A stretch of DNA of 6,145 bases from Bacteroidales bacterium (lineage in GTDB: Bacteria > Bacteroidota > Bacteroidia > Bacteroidales > UBA10428): positions 1 through 6,145 of the forward strand of contig JAFGQQ010000206.1 of the NCBI GenBank assembly GCA_016935595.1. The letters run 5' to 3'. This document shows, in pieces, positions 1 to 6,145 of this stretch (positions within the stretch are counted from its first letter, which is position 1; each line of letters begins with the position of its first letter). The position numbers and the translations under genes were made by a program. The notes below the pieces were generated by a model. The model was given only the letters and a program-made list of their open reading frames with translations, was not told where the DNA came from and ran no database searches.

Positions 1-1733
1 ACTTTTGCAAGCTGGGTTTTTCCAACACCTGTAGGACCTAAAAATATAAAAGTCCCGATTGGTTTATTCGGATCTTTTAATCCTGCCCGGTTTCGCTGAA
101 TCGATTTAACGATTTTTCCAATGGCTTCCTGCTGACCAACAACCTTGGCTATAATTTCTTCATTCATTTTTAATAATCTTGCACCTTCTGCTTGTGCTAT
201 TCGCTGCACAGGAACACCTGTCATCATGGCAACTACTTCCGCAACTTTTTCTTCATCAACGGTTTCACGATTTTTAGACAATTCTTTTTCCCAACGTCTT
301 TTTTCTTCTTCAAGCAATTCAAGCAATTCTTTTTCTTTATCCCTGTAGTTTGCAGCTGATTCGAAATTCTGATTTTTTACTGCCTTGATTTTATTTTTTC
401 TCGTTTCTTCAATTTGTTCTTCAAGTTTTACTATTTTTTCAGGTACATTAATATTTGATATATGTACCCTGGAACCTGATTCATCGAGGGCATCAATTGC
501 TTTATCCGGTAAATGCCTGTCACTTATATAGCGTTCGGTTAACTTAACACAGGCAAGAATTGCATCATCGGTGTAATAAACATTATGATGATCTTCGTAT
601 CTGTCCTTAATGTTATTTAATATTTTAATTGTCTCTTCAACTGTTGTAGGTTCAATCATTACTTTCTGGAACCTTCTTTCTAAAGCCCCATCTTTTTCGA
701 TATGTTGCCTGTACTCATCTAAGGTTGTAGCTCCTATACATTGTATCTCACCGCGTGAAAGAGCGGGTTTAAGCATATTTGCTGCATCGAGAGAACCCGT
801 AGCACCACCGGCTCCGACAATTGTATGAATCTCATCAATAAATAAAATAATACTGTTGGTTTTTGAAAGCTCATTCAAAATGGCTTTCATTCTTTCTTCA
901 AATTGGCCCCTGTATTTTGTTCCTGCTACAATAGAAGCTAAATCAAGTGTAACAACCCGTTTATCAAAAAGCACCCTGGATACTTTTCTTTGTATGATTC
1001 GTGTGGCAAGTCCTTCGGCAATAGCAGATTTTCCAACTCCTGGTTCACCAATTAAAATAGGATTATTCTTTTTTCTCCGGCTTAATATCTGGGCAAGCCT
1101 TTCAATCTCTTTCTCACGGCCAATAATAGGATCCAGGCGATTTTCTTCAGCAGCTTTTGTTAAATCAATACCAAAATTATCTAAAACAGGAGTTTCGGAG
1201 GACGATTTTGAAGAAGAGGAGGAGCCACCTCCCTGCGATCCTTCGAATCCACCGCCTTTTGCCGAATCTTCATCAGGAAAATCGGCTTTTGCTTTGGTTA
1301 AATTCTTCTCCATCTCATTCCTGATCGTATAATAATCAATGTTATTATCACTAAATATTTTGGTTACCATACTGTTCTCATCTTTTAAAATCGATAATAA
1401 TAAATGTCCTGTATTTATTGTACCGCTTTTAAACGACCGTGCTTCAAGGTAAATTAATTTTAAAGCTCTTTCGGCCGATTTATAAAGAGGTATATTATCT
1501 GTTTCCGATTCTTTAAGCGGTTTGTCACTTTTTATCATTTGTTCAATTTCTAACTTAACTTCGGGCAGATCAAGACCTAGTGATGAAATAATATTGACAG
1601 CAACTCCTTCACCTTCCCTTAAAATTCCTAAAAACAGGTGTTCGGTCCCTATAAATGAATTACCAAGCCTTATAGCTTCTTCTTTACTAAAAGCTATAAC
1701 ATCCCTTATCCTTTGCGAAAATTTTGCATCCAT
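1..1733 (-). CDS. clpC: ATP-dependent Clp protease ATP-binding subunit ClpC (5' part, cut by window edge)
   Basis: Hsp100/AAA+ unfoldase that threads substrates into the ClpP peptidase in the cytoplasm. Reading the minus strand from ATG 1733-1731 gives 577 uninterrupted codons plus two bases to the window edge. The family is usually about 840 aa, so only the C-terminal third is missing. Seen: start [10 protein letters not shown], matching the family N-terminus; paired Clp_N repeats about 1-145; a Gly/Ser-rich linker about 157-182; D1 ATPase with Walker A GEPGVGKS (229-236), Walker B ILFIDE (296-301), sensor GATT (334-337) and arginine-finger segment ALERRF (350-355); a short middle domain about 431-495 with a UVR-like stretch [14 protein letters not shown] (457-470); and the start of D2 with Walker A GPTGVGKT (566-573). 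The short UVR-type middle domain points to ClpC rather than ClpB, which has a long coiled coil, or ClpA, which lacks it. It is divergent from gyrA. No CIRCE or CtsR-type operator is visible upstream. Confidence 0.96.
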   Translation of the reverse strand, partial: MDAKFSQRIRDVIAFSKEEAIRLGNSFIGTEHLFLGILREGEGVAVNIISSLGLDLPEVKLEIEQMIKSDKPLKESETDNIPLYKSAERALKLIYLEARSFKSGTINTGHLLLSILKDENSMVTKIFSDNNIDYYTIRNEMEKNLTKAKADFPDEDSAKGGGFEGSQGGGSSSSSKSSSETPVLDNFGIDLTKAAEENRLDPIIGREKEIERLAQILSRRKKNNPILIGEPGVGKSAIAEGLATRIIQRKVSRVLFDKRVVTLDLASIVAGTKYRGQFEERMKAILNELSKTNSIILFIDEIHTIVGAGGATGSLDAANMLKPALSRGEIQCIGATTLDEYRQHIEKDGALERRFQKVMIEPTTVEETIKILNNIKDRYEDHHNVYYTDDAILACVKLTERYISDRHLPDKAIDALDESGSRVHISNINVPEKIVKLEEQIEETRKNKIKAVKNQNFESAANYRDKEKELLELLEEEKRRWEKELSKNRETVDEEKVAEVVAMMTGVPVQRIAQAEGARLLKMNEEIIAKVVGQQEAIGKIVKSIQRNRAGLKDPNKPIGTFIFLGPTGVGKTQLAK

Positions 1734-1945
1734 AATCTAATCCCAAAAATGTAATTTTATTCTGTTTTAAAATGTAAAATTAGTTAAAAATTTTTAAATC
1801 ATTTATAAACAATAAGTGTTGATAATTAATGTTTATAAATACACACTTAATTAACAATTAAATATTAATTTAGTTGCCTATTTATAACAGCTTATTAATA
1901 AATATAATAACTTTTTTTTAAAAGGAAAAAAGAAATTGAATTGAA
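1734..1945. other. Divergent clpC/gyrA intergenic region
   Basis: This 212-base, very AT-rich stretch must hold the control signals of both clpC (leftward) and gyrA (rightward). No full Bacteroidota promoter (TTTG and TAnnTTTG at about 20-base spacing) was found for either gene. The nearest matches are TACATTTT read leftward at 1753-1746 and 1776-1769, lying in two 13-bp direct copies (11 of 13 identical, 23 bp apart), and TAACTTTT read rightward at 1908-1915, whose only upstream TTG is too far away. A 15-bp inverted repeat sits in the middle (separate entry). No small ORF or RNA gene is recognisable. Confidence 0.6.
1801..1840. promoter_or_regulatory. Inverted repeat, candidate operator between clpC and gyrA
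   Basis: The left arm ATTTATAAACAATAA (1801-1815) and right arm TTAATGTTTATAAAT (1826-1840) are reverse complements at 14 of 15 positions, around a 10-base spacer. The outer 10 bases of each arm pair perfectly. Each arm contains the self-palindromic octamer TTTATAAA, and the two octamers are 30 bp apart centre to centre, close to three helical turns. The position between two divergent genes suits a dimeric or tetrameric regulator. This is inference: AT-rich DNA yields such repeats by chance more often than balanced DNA, and no known operator consensus was recognised. Confidence 0.35.
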
Positions 1946-4420
1946 ATGCTTGAAGGACAAAAAATAATTAAGGTTAACATTGAAGAGGAAATGAAATCGG
2001 CATACATTGATTATTCAATGTCGGTTATTGTATCCAGGGCATTGCCTGATGTGAGAGATGGCTTAAAACCCGTTCACAGACGAGTGCTTTATGGAATGAT
2101 GGATTTGGGGCTTTTTTCTAACAGGCCTTATAAAAAATCAGCTAGAATAGTAGGAGAGGTGCTCGGTAAATATCATCCTCACGGCGACCTGTCTGTTTAC
2201 GATGCAATGGTCAGAATGGCACAGCCATGGTCTTTACGTTATCCTTTAATTGACGGACAGGGTAATTTCGGATCGATTGACGGCGACAGTCCAGCTGCAA
2301 TGAGGTACACCGAAGCAAAGTTAAAAAGAATTGCAGAAGAGACTTTATCGGATATTGATAAAAATACTGTTGATTTTCAATTGAATTTTGACGATTCTCT
2401 TGAGGAGCCAACTGTGTTGCCTACCCGTATTCCAAATTTACTGGTGAACGGAGCATCAGGAATTGCAGTTGGAATGGCAACCAATATGCCCCCTCATAAC
2501 CTGGCTGAGGTTGTGGATGCCATTGTTGCCTATATCGATAATCCGCAAATGGAAGTTGACGATTTCTTCCAGTATATTCAAGGACCTGATTTTCCAACCG
2601 GTGGTATTATTTATGGCACACAAGGCATTAAAGACGCTTTCAGAACCGGACGAGGCAGGATAGTAATGAGAGCCAAAACTGAACTGGAAGTCACTTCCAC
2701 CGGAAGGGATAAAATCATAGTGAAAGAAATTCCATTTTTAGTGAATAAAGCTGAAATGATAAGAAAAATAGCAGATTTAATCAATGAAAAGAAAATTGAA
2801 GGCATTTCTTACATTAATGATGAATCGGATCGTTCGGGGATGAGAATTGTTATTATACTTAAAAAAGATGCCGTTGCCAATGTTGTTTTAAATAACTTAT
2901 TTAAATACAGTCAGTTACAGAGTTCATTCAATGTTAATAACATTGCACTGGTCGACGGCAGACCACGTACACTTAATTTAAAACATTTAATTTCTCATTT
3001 TATCAAACACCGTCATAATATTGTTGTCAGGCGAACACAATATGAACTGGAGCAGGCAGAAAAGAGAGCTCACATCCTGGAAGGATTACTTATTGCCCTT
3101 GATCATCTGGATGAAGTTATACAGCTTATCCGGAGCTCAAAAACTCCTGATGATGCTAAAGATGGACTGATGAATAAATTTGAGCTGACTGAAATACAGG
3201 CAAAAGCCATATTAGACATGCGTTTGCAACGCCTGACAGGACTGGAAAGAGAGAAAATAAAGGATGAATATGCTGAGCTGAAAAAACAAATTGAAATTTA
3301 TAAGCAAATACTGGCCGATGAATCAATGCGCATGCAAATAATTAAAGACGAATTGCTTGAAATAAAAGATAAGTATGGTGATGAAAGGCGGACTGAAATT
3401 GTTATGGATGAAGGTGAATTTGATCCTGAAGATTTTTATGCCGATGATCCTATGGTGGTTACTATTTCGCATTTAGGATACATAAAACGCACACCATTAA
3501 ACGAGTTCAGAACTCAGCACAGGGGTGGAATAGGAGTGAAGGGGAGTTCAACACGTGATGAAGACTTTCTTGAATATTTGTTTTCTGCCACAATGCACAA
3601 TACCATGCTGTTTTTTACGGAAAAAGGCAAATGTTTCTGGCTCAAAGTATATTCTATACCTGAAGGAACAAAGACTTCGAAAGGCAGAGCCATACAAAAC
3701 CTCATTAGTATAGATCCGGAAGATAAGGTTCGTGCTTTTATCAATGTAAAAGACCTTGAAGATGAAGAATATATTAACAATAGATATATTGTTCTGGCTA
3801 CTAAAAAAGGCATTATTAAAAAATCGTTACTGGAAGCATACTCAAGACCCAGGCAGAAAGGTATTATCGCAATCAATATCAGAGATGATGATAATTTAAT
3901 CCAGGCAAAACTTACCAATGGCAACAATGAAATTATTTTAGGATTAAGATCGGGTAAATGTATACGTTTTAATGAAAGTAAAGTACGTTCAATGGGACGT
4001 ACTGCAGGAGGAGTGAAAGGCGTAACCCTTGGAGGACCGCAAGATGAAGTAATAGGAATGGTTTGTTTGATGAGTGATGAACAGGACATTCTGGTAGTCT
4101 CGGAGAGAGGTTACGGGAAAAAATCGAAGCTTGATGACTACAGGATAACAAACAGAGGAGGAAAGGGGGTTAAAACAATTAATGTAACCCAAAGAACCGG
4201 AAACCTGATCGCTATTAAAGCTGTTACCGATGAATCTGATTTAATGATTATTACCAAATCGGGTATAACTATCAGGCTTGCTGTTGCTGATTTAAGAGTG
4301 CTTGGAAGAGCTACACAGGGAGTTAAACTGATCAATATCAGGGAAGGAGATAAAATAGCCTCCGTAACAAGTGTTGCAGCAGGAAGCAGGGAATTCCAGG
4401 CAGATGAAGACGATCTGTAA
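1946..4420 (+). CDS. gyrA: DNA gyrase subunit A
   Basis: Breakage-reunion subunit of the A2B2 type II topoisomerase that introduces negative supercoils into DNA. 824 aa, full length for the family, stop TAA. Seen: N-terminal winged-helix/tower region starting [20 protein letters not shown]; quinolone region [17 protein letters not shown] (77-93); catalytic Tyr121 in AAMRYTE with Arg120 beside it; DNA-bending Ile173 in [18 protein letters not shown]; coiled-coil arm about 330-490; C-terminal beta-pinwheel about 505-815 with GyrA-box QHRGGIG (524-530) and a second RGGKG repeat near 736-741; acidic tail QADEDDL. The GyrA-box and six-blade C-terminus argue for GyrA rather than ParC. The ATG at 1946 fits the family N-terminus. 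AAAGGA (1921-1926) lies about 19 bases upstream, too far to be a normal Shine-Dalgarno. Oddity: Leu82 (CTG, 2189-2191) stands where susceptible species usually have Ser (E. coli Ser83); Asp86, the equivalent of Asp87, is kept. Confidence 0.98.
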   Translation: MLEGQKIIKVNIEEEMKSAYIDYSMSVIVSRALPDVRDGLKPVHRRVLYGMMDLGLFSNRPYKKSARIVGEVLGKYHPHGDLSVYDAMVRMAQPWSLRYPLIDGQGNFGSIDGDSPAAMRYTEAKLKRIAEETLSDIDKNTVDFQLNFDDSLEEPTVLPTRIPNLLVNGASGIAVGMATNMPPHNLAEVVDAIVAYIDNPQMEVDDFFQYIQGPDFPTGGIIYGTQGIKDAFRTGRGRIVMRAKTELEVTSTGRDKIIVKEIPFLVNKAEMIRKIADLINEKKIEGISYINDESDRSGMRIVIILKKDAVANVVLNNLFKYSQLQSSFNVNNIALVDGRPRTLNLKHLISHFIKHRHNIVVRRTQYELEQAEKRAHILEGLLIALDHLDEVIQLIRSSKTPDDAKDGLMNKFELTEIQAKAILDMRLQRLTGLEREKIKDEYAELKKQIEIYKQILADESMRMQIIKDELLEIKDKYGDERRTEIVMDEGEFDPEDFYADDPMVVTISHLGYIKRTPLNEFRTQHRGGIGVKGSSTRDEDFLEYLFSATMHNTMLFFTEKGKCFWLKVYSIPEGTKTSKGRAIQNLISIDPEDKVRAFINVKDLEDEEYINNRYIVLATKKGIIKKSLLEAYSRPRQKGIIAINIRDDDNLIQAKLTNGNNEIILGLRSGKCIRFNESKVRSMGRTAGGVKGVTLGGPQDEVIGMVCLMSDEQDILVVSERGYGKKSKLDDYRITNRGGKGVKTINVTQRTGNLIAIKAVTDESDLMIITKSGITIRLAVADLRVLGRATQGVKLINIREGDKIASVTSVAAGSREFQADEDDL

Positions 4421-4542
4421 TGTATTGTGAATTAATGAGAATAATTTTTATTAGCTATTATAAAATAAAAATAACCAGTTGAAACAATGATTATTTTTTT
4501 AAATATTGTATTTTTGGTGCTATTAAAAATATTTAAATATTT
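4421..4542 (+). other. gyrA to TPR gene intergenic spacer
   Basis: This 122-base AT-rich gap has no ORF. It holds an all-AT inverted repeat (ATTTTTATT 4444-4452 and AATAAAAAT 4464-4472, 11-base loop), too weak to call a terminator, and a -7 promoter-like box just before the next gene. The length and the box suggest that the TPR gene can be transcribed independently of gyrA, although readthrough is possible. Confidence 0.45.
4509..4516 (+). promoter_or_regulatory. Candidate Bacteroidota -7 promoter box for the TPR gene
   Basis: TATTTTTG matches the phylum's primary-sigma -7 consensus TAnnTTTG at every fixed position. Transcription would start near 4521-4524, leaving a leader of about 20 bases before the ATG at 4543, which is reasonable. 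The -33 element is poor: the nearest TTG (4479-4481) is 27 bases upstream, where about 19-21 is expected. The leader is A/T-only just before the start codon and has no Shine-Dalgarno, as is common in this phylum. Confidence 0.45.
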
Positions 4543-5742
4543 ATGAGAATGAAAAATGTATTTACTTTACTTATAATCTTCGTATTTTCCTTTACAGCAA
4601 TACATGCACAAAAAGGGAAGGTTACAGCTGCATTGAATTTAATTGTAGCTGCAAATTTTGAGAAAGCTAAACAAAACCTTGATCTGGCTGTTCAACACGA
4701 AAAATCGAAAGACTGGCCTAAGACGTATTATGCATTAGGTAAATTTTACCATGAATTATATAAAAGTGATCAGACAGAACTGAAGGAAAAATATGGGAAT
4801 TTACTAGAGGAAGCATATTTAAACTATAAAAAAGCCGGTGACCTGGATTCATTAAATAAGCTGGAAAACTATATGAACCTCGATTTGCTTGATATATACA
4901 ATAAATTATTCTCAGACGGGGTTGATGAGTTTAATGAAAAAAACTACAATGAAGCCACCAAACTCTGGGAATATGCCATTGACATCAGGAATTATTCTGT
5001 ATTGTTAAAAGATGACATTGACTCAAGTACCATGTATAATATCGGAATTGCTGCTTTAAACGCAAAAGATTACAATAAAGCACTTGATTACTTTAACAGA
5101 GTTCTGGAAATTGATTACGGCGGAGCAAATGTATATGTGTTAATGAAAAATGCTTATATAGAAATGGAGGACTCGGCAGCTGCACTTAAAACCCTGCAAA
5201 CCGGTTTTGAAAGTTTCCCTGAAGATCAGGCCATCCTGGTTGAATTAATCAATTACTATTTAATGTCAGGTGGATCGCAGGAAGCCCTGGAATACTTAAA
5301 ACTTGCCAAGGAACAGGATCCGACTAATCCTACATTTTATCATGCCGAAGGCGTATTATACGATAAAATGGGAGAGTTTGATAAATCTGTTGAATCATAT
5401 AAAAAGGCCATTGAAATAAAGCCCGATTTCTTCGATTCGCATTATAACCTGGGAGTTTTATACTTTAATAAAGCCGTTGTTATTGCCGAAGAGGCAAACA
5501 TGACCCTTGATGATAAAAAATATGAAAAGCTCAGGGCAGAGGCAGACGAAATTTTTTTAACTGCTCTTCCTTTGTTTGAAGAATGTTTAAAAATTATGGA
5601 AACAAAAGATTTAAACGAAGGGGACAATAAAAAGAACATGATTGACACCATGGAAAATTTAAAAATTCTATATTACCGTTTAAAAATGGACGATAAGCAT
5701 GCAGATATAAAAGCCCGGCTTGATGAATTAAAAGGAGAGTAG
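4543..5742 (+). CDS. Exported tetratricopeptide-repeat protein of unknown function
   Basis: 399 aa, stop TAG. The N-terminus reads as a Sec signal peptide: MRMKN, a hydrophobic core (residues 6-20), then AIHA followed by Gln23, a likely signal peptidase I site. There is no lipobox cysteine, so a soluble periplasmic protein of about 377 aa is inferred. The mature part is helical and repeat-built. Degenerate TPR-like units lie at about 32-70 and 118-150. Clearer 34-residue TPRs lie at about 161-193 (YNIGIAALNAKDYNKALDYF), 194-227, 228-261 and 262-295 (the best match: AEGVLYDKMGEFDKSVESY). A last unit begins at 296 (HYNLGVLYFNKAV) with a charged insert before its second helix (about 310-340). 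No catalytic motif or membrane anchor is seen. TPRs bind proteins, so an envelope scaffold role is possible, but partner and pathway are not indicated. An alternative start at ATG 4549 (MKNVF) also leaves a good signal peptide. It follows gyrA by 122 bases and is followed by a hairpin terminator. Confidence 0.9.
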   Translation: MRMKNVFTLLIIFVFSFTAIHAQKGKVTAALNLIVAANFEKAKQNLDLAVQHEKSKDWPKTYYALGKFYHELYKSDQTELKEKYGNLLEEAYLNYKKAGDLDSLNKLENYMNLDLLDIYNKLFSDGVDEFNEKNYNEATKLWEYAIDIRNYSVLLKDDIDSSTMYNIGIAALNAKDYNKALDYFNRVLEIDYGGANVYVLMKNAYIEMEDSAAALKTLQTGFESFPEDQAILVELINYYLMSGGSQEALEYLKLAKEQDPTNPTFYHAEGVLYDKMGEFDKSVESYKKAIEIKPDFFDSHYNLGVLYFNKAVVIAEEANMTLDDKKYEKLRAEADEIFLTALPLFEECLKIMETKDLNEGDNKKNMIDTMENLKILYYRLKMDDKHADIKARLDELKGE

Positions 5743-5765
5743 AATTTCTAGACAAATAATACAAC

Positions 5766-5793
5766 TGGGAGAGGTTAATTTTAGCTTCTCCTA
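5766..5793 (+). terminator. Probable rho-independent terminator of the TPR gene
   Basis: About 25 bases after the stop codon, GGAGAGGTTA (5768-5777) pairs with TAGCTTCTCC (5782-5791), giving a 10-bp stem with two G-U pairs and a four-base AT loop; two further outer pairs (5766-5767 with 5792-5793) are possible. A T-rich but interrupted tract follows (TATATTGATATTTTCTATTT, 5793-5812). Placement and stem are good; the broken T-run makes it less than ideal. Confidence 0.65.
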
Positions 5794-5814
5794 TATATTG
5801 ATATTTTCTATTTA

Positions 5815-5980
5815 ACATAATATTAATTATAGGACAAACTTTCGAATTAAAAATTTGCGTATAGCTTTGCTATTTAGCATAAAATCAGATATCGGGCTTC
5901 AGTCCGATATCGGAAAAGATTTTATGTTAAAGCAAATTTTTATCCAGCCCACATTGTTTTTCCTATAATTCTTATTATGT
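5815..5980. repeat. Nested palindromic element (MITE/REP-like or structured RNA)
   Basis: Four inverted repeats nest around nearly the same centre (5895-5902). The ends are CATAATATTAATTATAGGA (5816-5834) and TCCTATAATTCTTATTATG (5961-5979), complementary at 17 of 19, with one more A-T pair outside. Inside lie AAAAATTTGC/GCAAATTTTT (5849-5858 and 5932-5941, perfect); TTTAGCATAAAATC/GATTTTATGTTAAA (5873-5886 and 5918-5931, one G-U); and GATATCGGGC/GTCCGATATC (5888-5897 and 5902-5911, one G-U) closing on the loop TTCA. A side hairpin ATAGC-TTT-GCTAT occupies 5861-5873. About 53 of roughly 83 possible pairs form. There is no ORF or transposase, so a non-autonomous palindromic repeat fits best. 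A transcribed structured RNA is the alternative. No clear target-site duplication was seen. Confidence 0.6.
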
Positions 5981-6089
5981 CTCCGCTGAAGCTTCGCCCT
6001 CCGGGTAAATAGAATTAGAAACCTTTCGTTATTTAAGTCAATATAATAAGAACCTTTAGGTTACAGTTAGTCCTATAATTCATCATTAT
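5961..6089. repeat. Direct repeats of the palindrome's end motif
   Basis: TCCTATAATTC occurs at 5961-5971 and again at 6071-6081, both followed by a related ATTAT tract (5974-5978 and 6085-6089). The inverted copy of the same motif is at 5825-5834. The downstream copy therefore offers a second partner for the left end (GTCCTATAATT 6070-6080 pairs perfectly with AATTATAGGAC 5825-5835). In addition TTCTTATTAT (5969-5978) is the reverse complement of ATAATAAGAA (6043-6052). The segment between the direct copies has a GAAGCTTC palindrome (5988-5995) and a small hairpin AACC-TTTA-GGTT (6051-6062). It looks like a composite or partly duplicated repeat unit. Confidence 0.5.
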
Positions 6090-6090
6090 A

Positions 6091-6115
6091 TTAAATAGCC
6101 ACTCGGCTATATTAA
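6091..6115. repeat. Small hairpin near the right edge
   Basis: ATAGCC (6095-6100) and GGCTAT (6105-6110) form a perfect 6-bp stem with loop ACTC; the stem can be extended by TTAA/TTAA pairing (6091-6094 with 6112-6115) across one bulged base. An AT-only tail follows to 6145. It could be another module of the repeat cluster, or a terminator for a gene beyond the right edge; the window does not decide this. Confidence 0.4.
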
Positions 6116-6145
6116 AATATTTATATATTTAATTTATTTTTTAAT

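Larger units (their letters stand above)
5743..6145. other. Gene-free 3' region
   Basis: This 403-base stretch after the TPR gene contains the terminator and the palindromic repeats listed separately, and no plausible gene. The only sizeable reading frame here is antisense to the end of the TPR gene and has no family resemblance. No tRNA, CRISPR array or attachment site is recognisable. The sequence is AT-rich with a few islands of higher GC that coincide with hairpins (5888-5913, 5981-6004, 6098-6106). Confidence 0.7.

Noticed and set aside
856..1332. 158-codon plus-strand open frame inside clpC
   Set aside because: It is antisense to the ATPase domain, whose Walker motifs are intact on the minus strand; the plus-strand translation is low-complexity and resembles no family.
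1908..1915. TAACTTTT as the gyrA -7 promoter box
   Set aside because: The last consensus base is missing, and the only upstream TTG (1874-1876) is 31 bases away, well outside usual spacing.
1921..1926. AAAGGA as the gyrA ribosome-binding site
   Set aside because: It is about 19 bases from the ATG, too distant for normal Shine-Dalgarno pairing; Bacteroidota often start translation without one.
3514..4089. 191-codon minus-strand open frame inside gyrA
   Set aside because: It is antisense to the conserved GyrA beta-pinwheel; its composition is what reverse translation of that region produces, and no start signal is seen.
4444..4472. All-AT inverted repeat after gyrA as a terminator
   Set aside because: The 9-bp stem has no G-C pair, an 11-base loop and no following T-run, so it is too weak to call.
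5594..5818. Minus-strand open frame across the end of the TPR gene
   Set aside because: It overlaps the TPR coding region and the terminator hairpin, and has no recognisable motif or ribosome-binding context.
5815..6110. CRISPR array or tRNA cluster
   Set aside because: The repeats are inverted and nested, not regularly spaced direct repeats with unique spacers, and no cloverleaf with a T-loop motif can be drawn.

Overview
The window looks like ordinary chromosomal DNA of a member of the Bacteroidota, most likely near the Bacteroidales/Marinilabiliales. Reasons: AT-rich intergenic DNA, A-rich leaders without convincing Shine-Dalgarno sequences, a TAnnTTTG-type -7 box ahead of one gene, a ClpC and a GyrA of the lengths seen in this phylum, and a secreted TPR protein after gyrA. 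The phylum rests on family knowledge plus these sequence traits. No rRNA or other taxonomic marker is present.

Layout. Positions 1-1733 (minus strand) hold the first 577 codons of clpC, an AAA+ Clp unfoldase; the rest of its second ATPase domain lies beyond the left edge. Positions 1734-1945 are a 212-base divergent intergenic region with a 15-bp imperfect inverted repeat at 1801-1840. Positions 1946-4420 (plus) are a complete gyrA (824 aa) whose quinolone-determining position carries Leu instead of Ser. After a 122-base gap with a candidate -7 promoter box comes an uncharacterised exported TPR protein (4543-5742, plus), followed by a probable hairpin terminator at 5766-5793. The last ~350 bases have no gene and are dense in inverted repeats: a nested palindromic element at 5815-5980, repeated copies of its end motif, and several small hairpins.

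How the genes relate. ClpC (protein quality control) and GyrA (supercoiling) are housekeeping genes read away from each other from a shared control region. The TPR gene follows gyrA in the same direction but probably has its own promoter. There is no sign of a phage, defence, secretion or biosynthetic system. The most unusual items are Leu82 in GyrA and the repeat-rich non-coding tail, which looks like a dispersed palindromic (MITE- or REP-like) element or a structured RNA.
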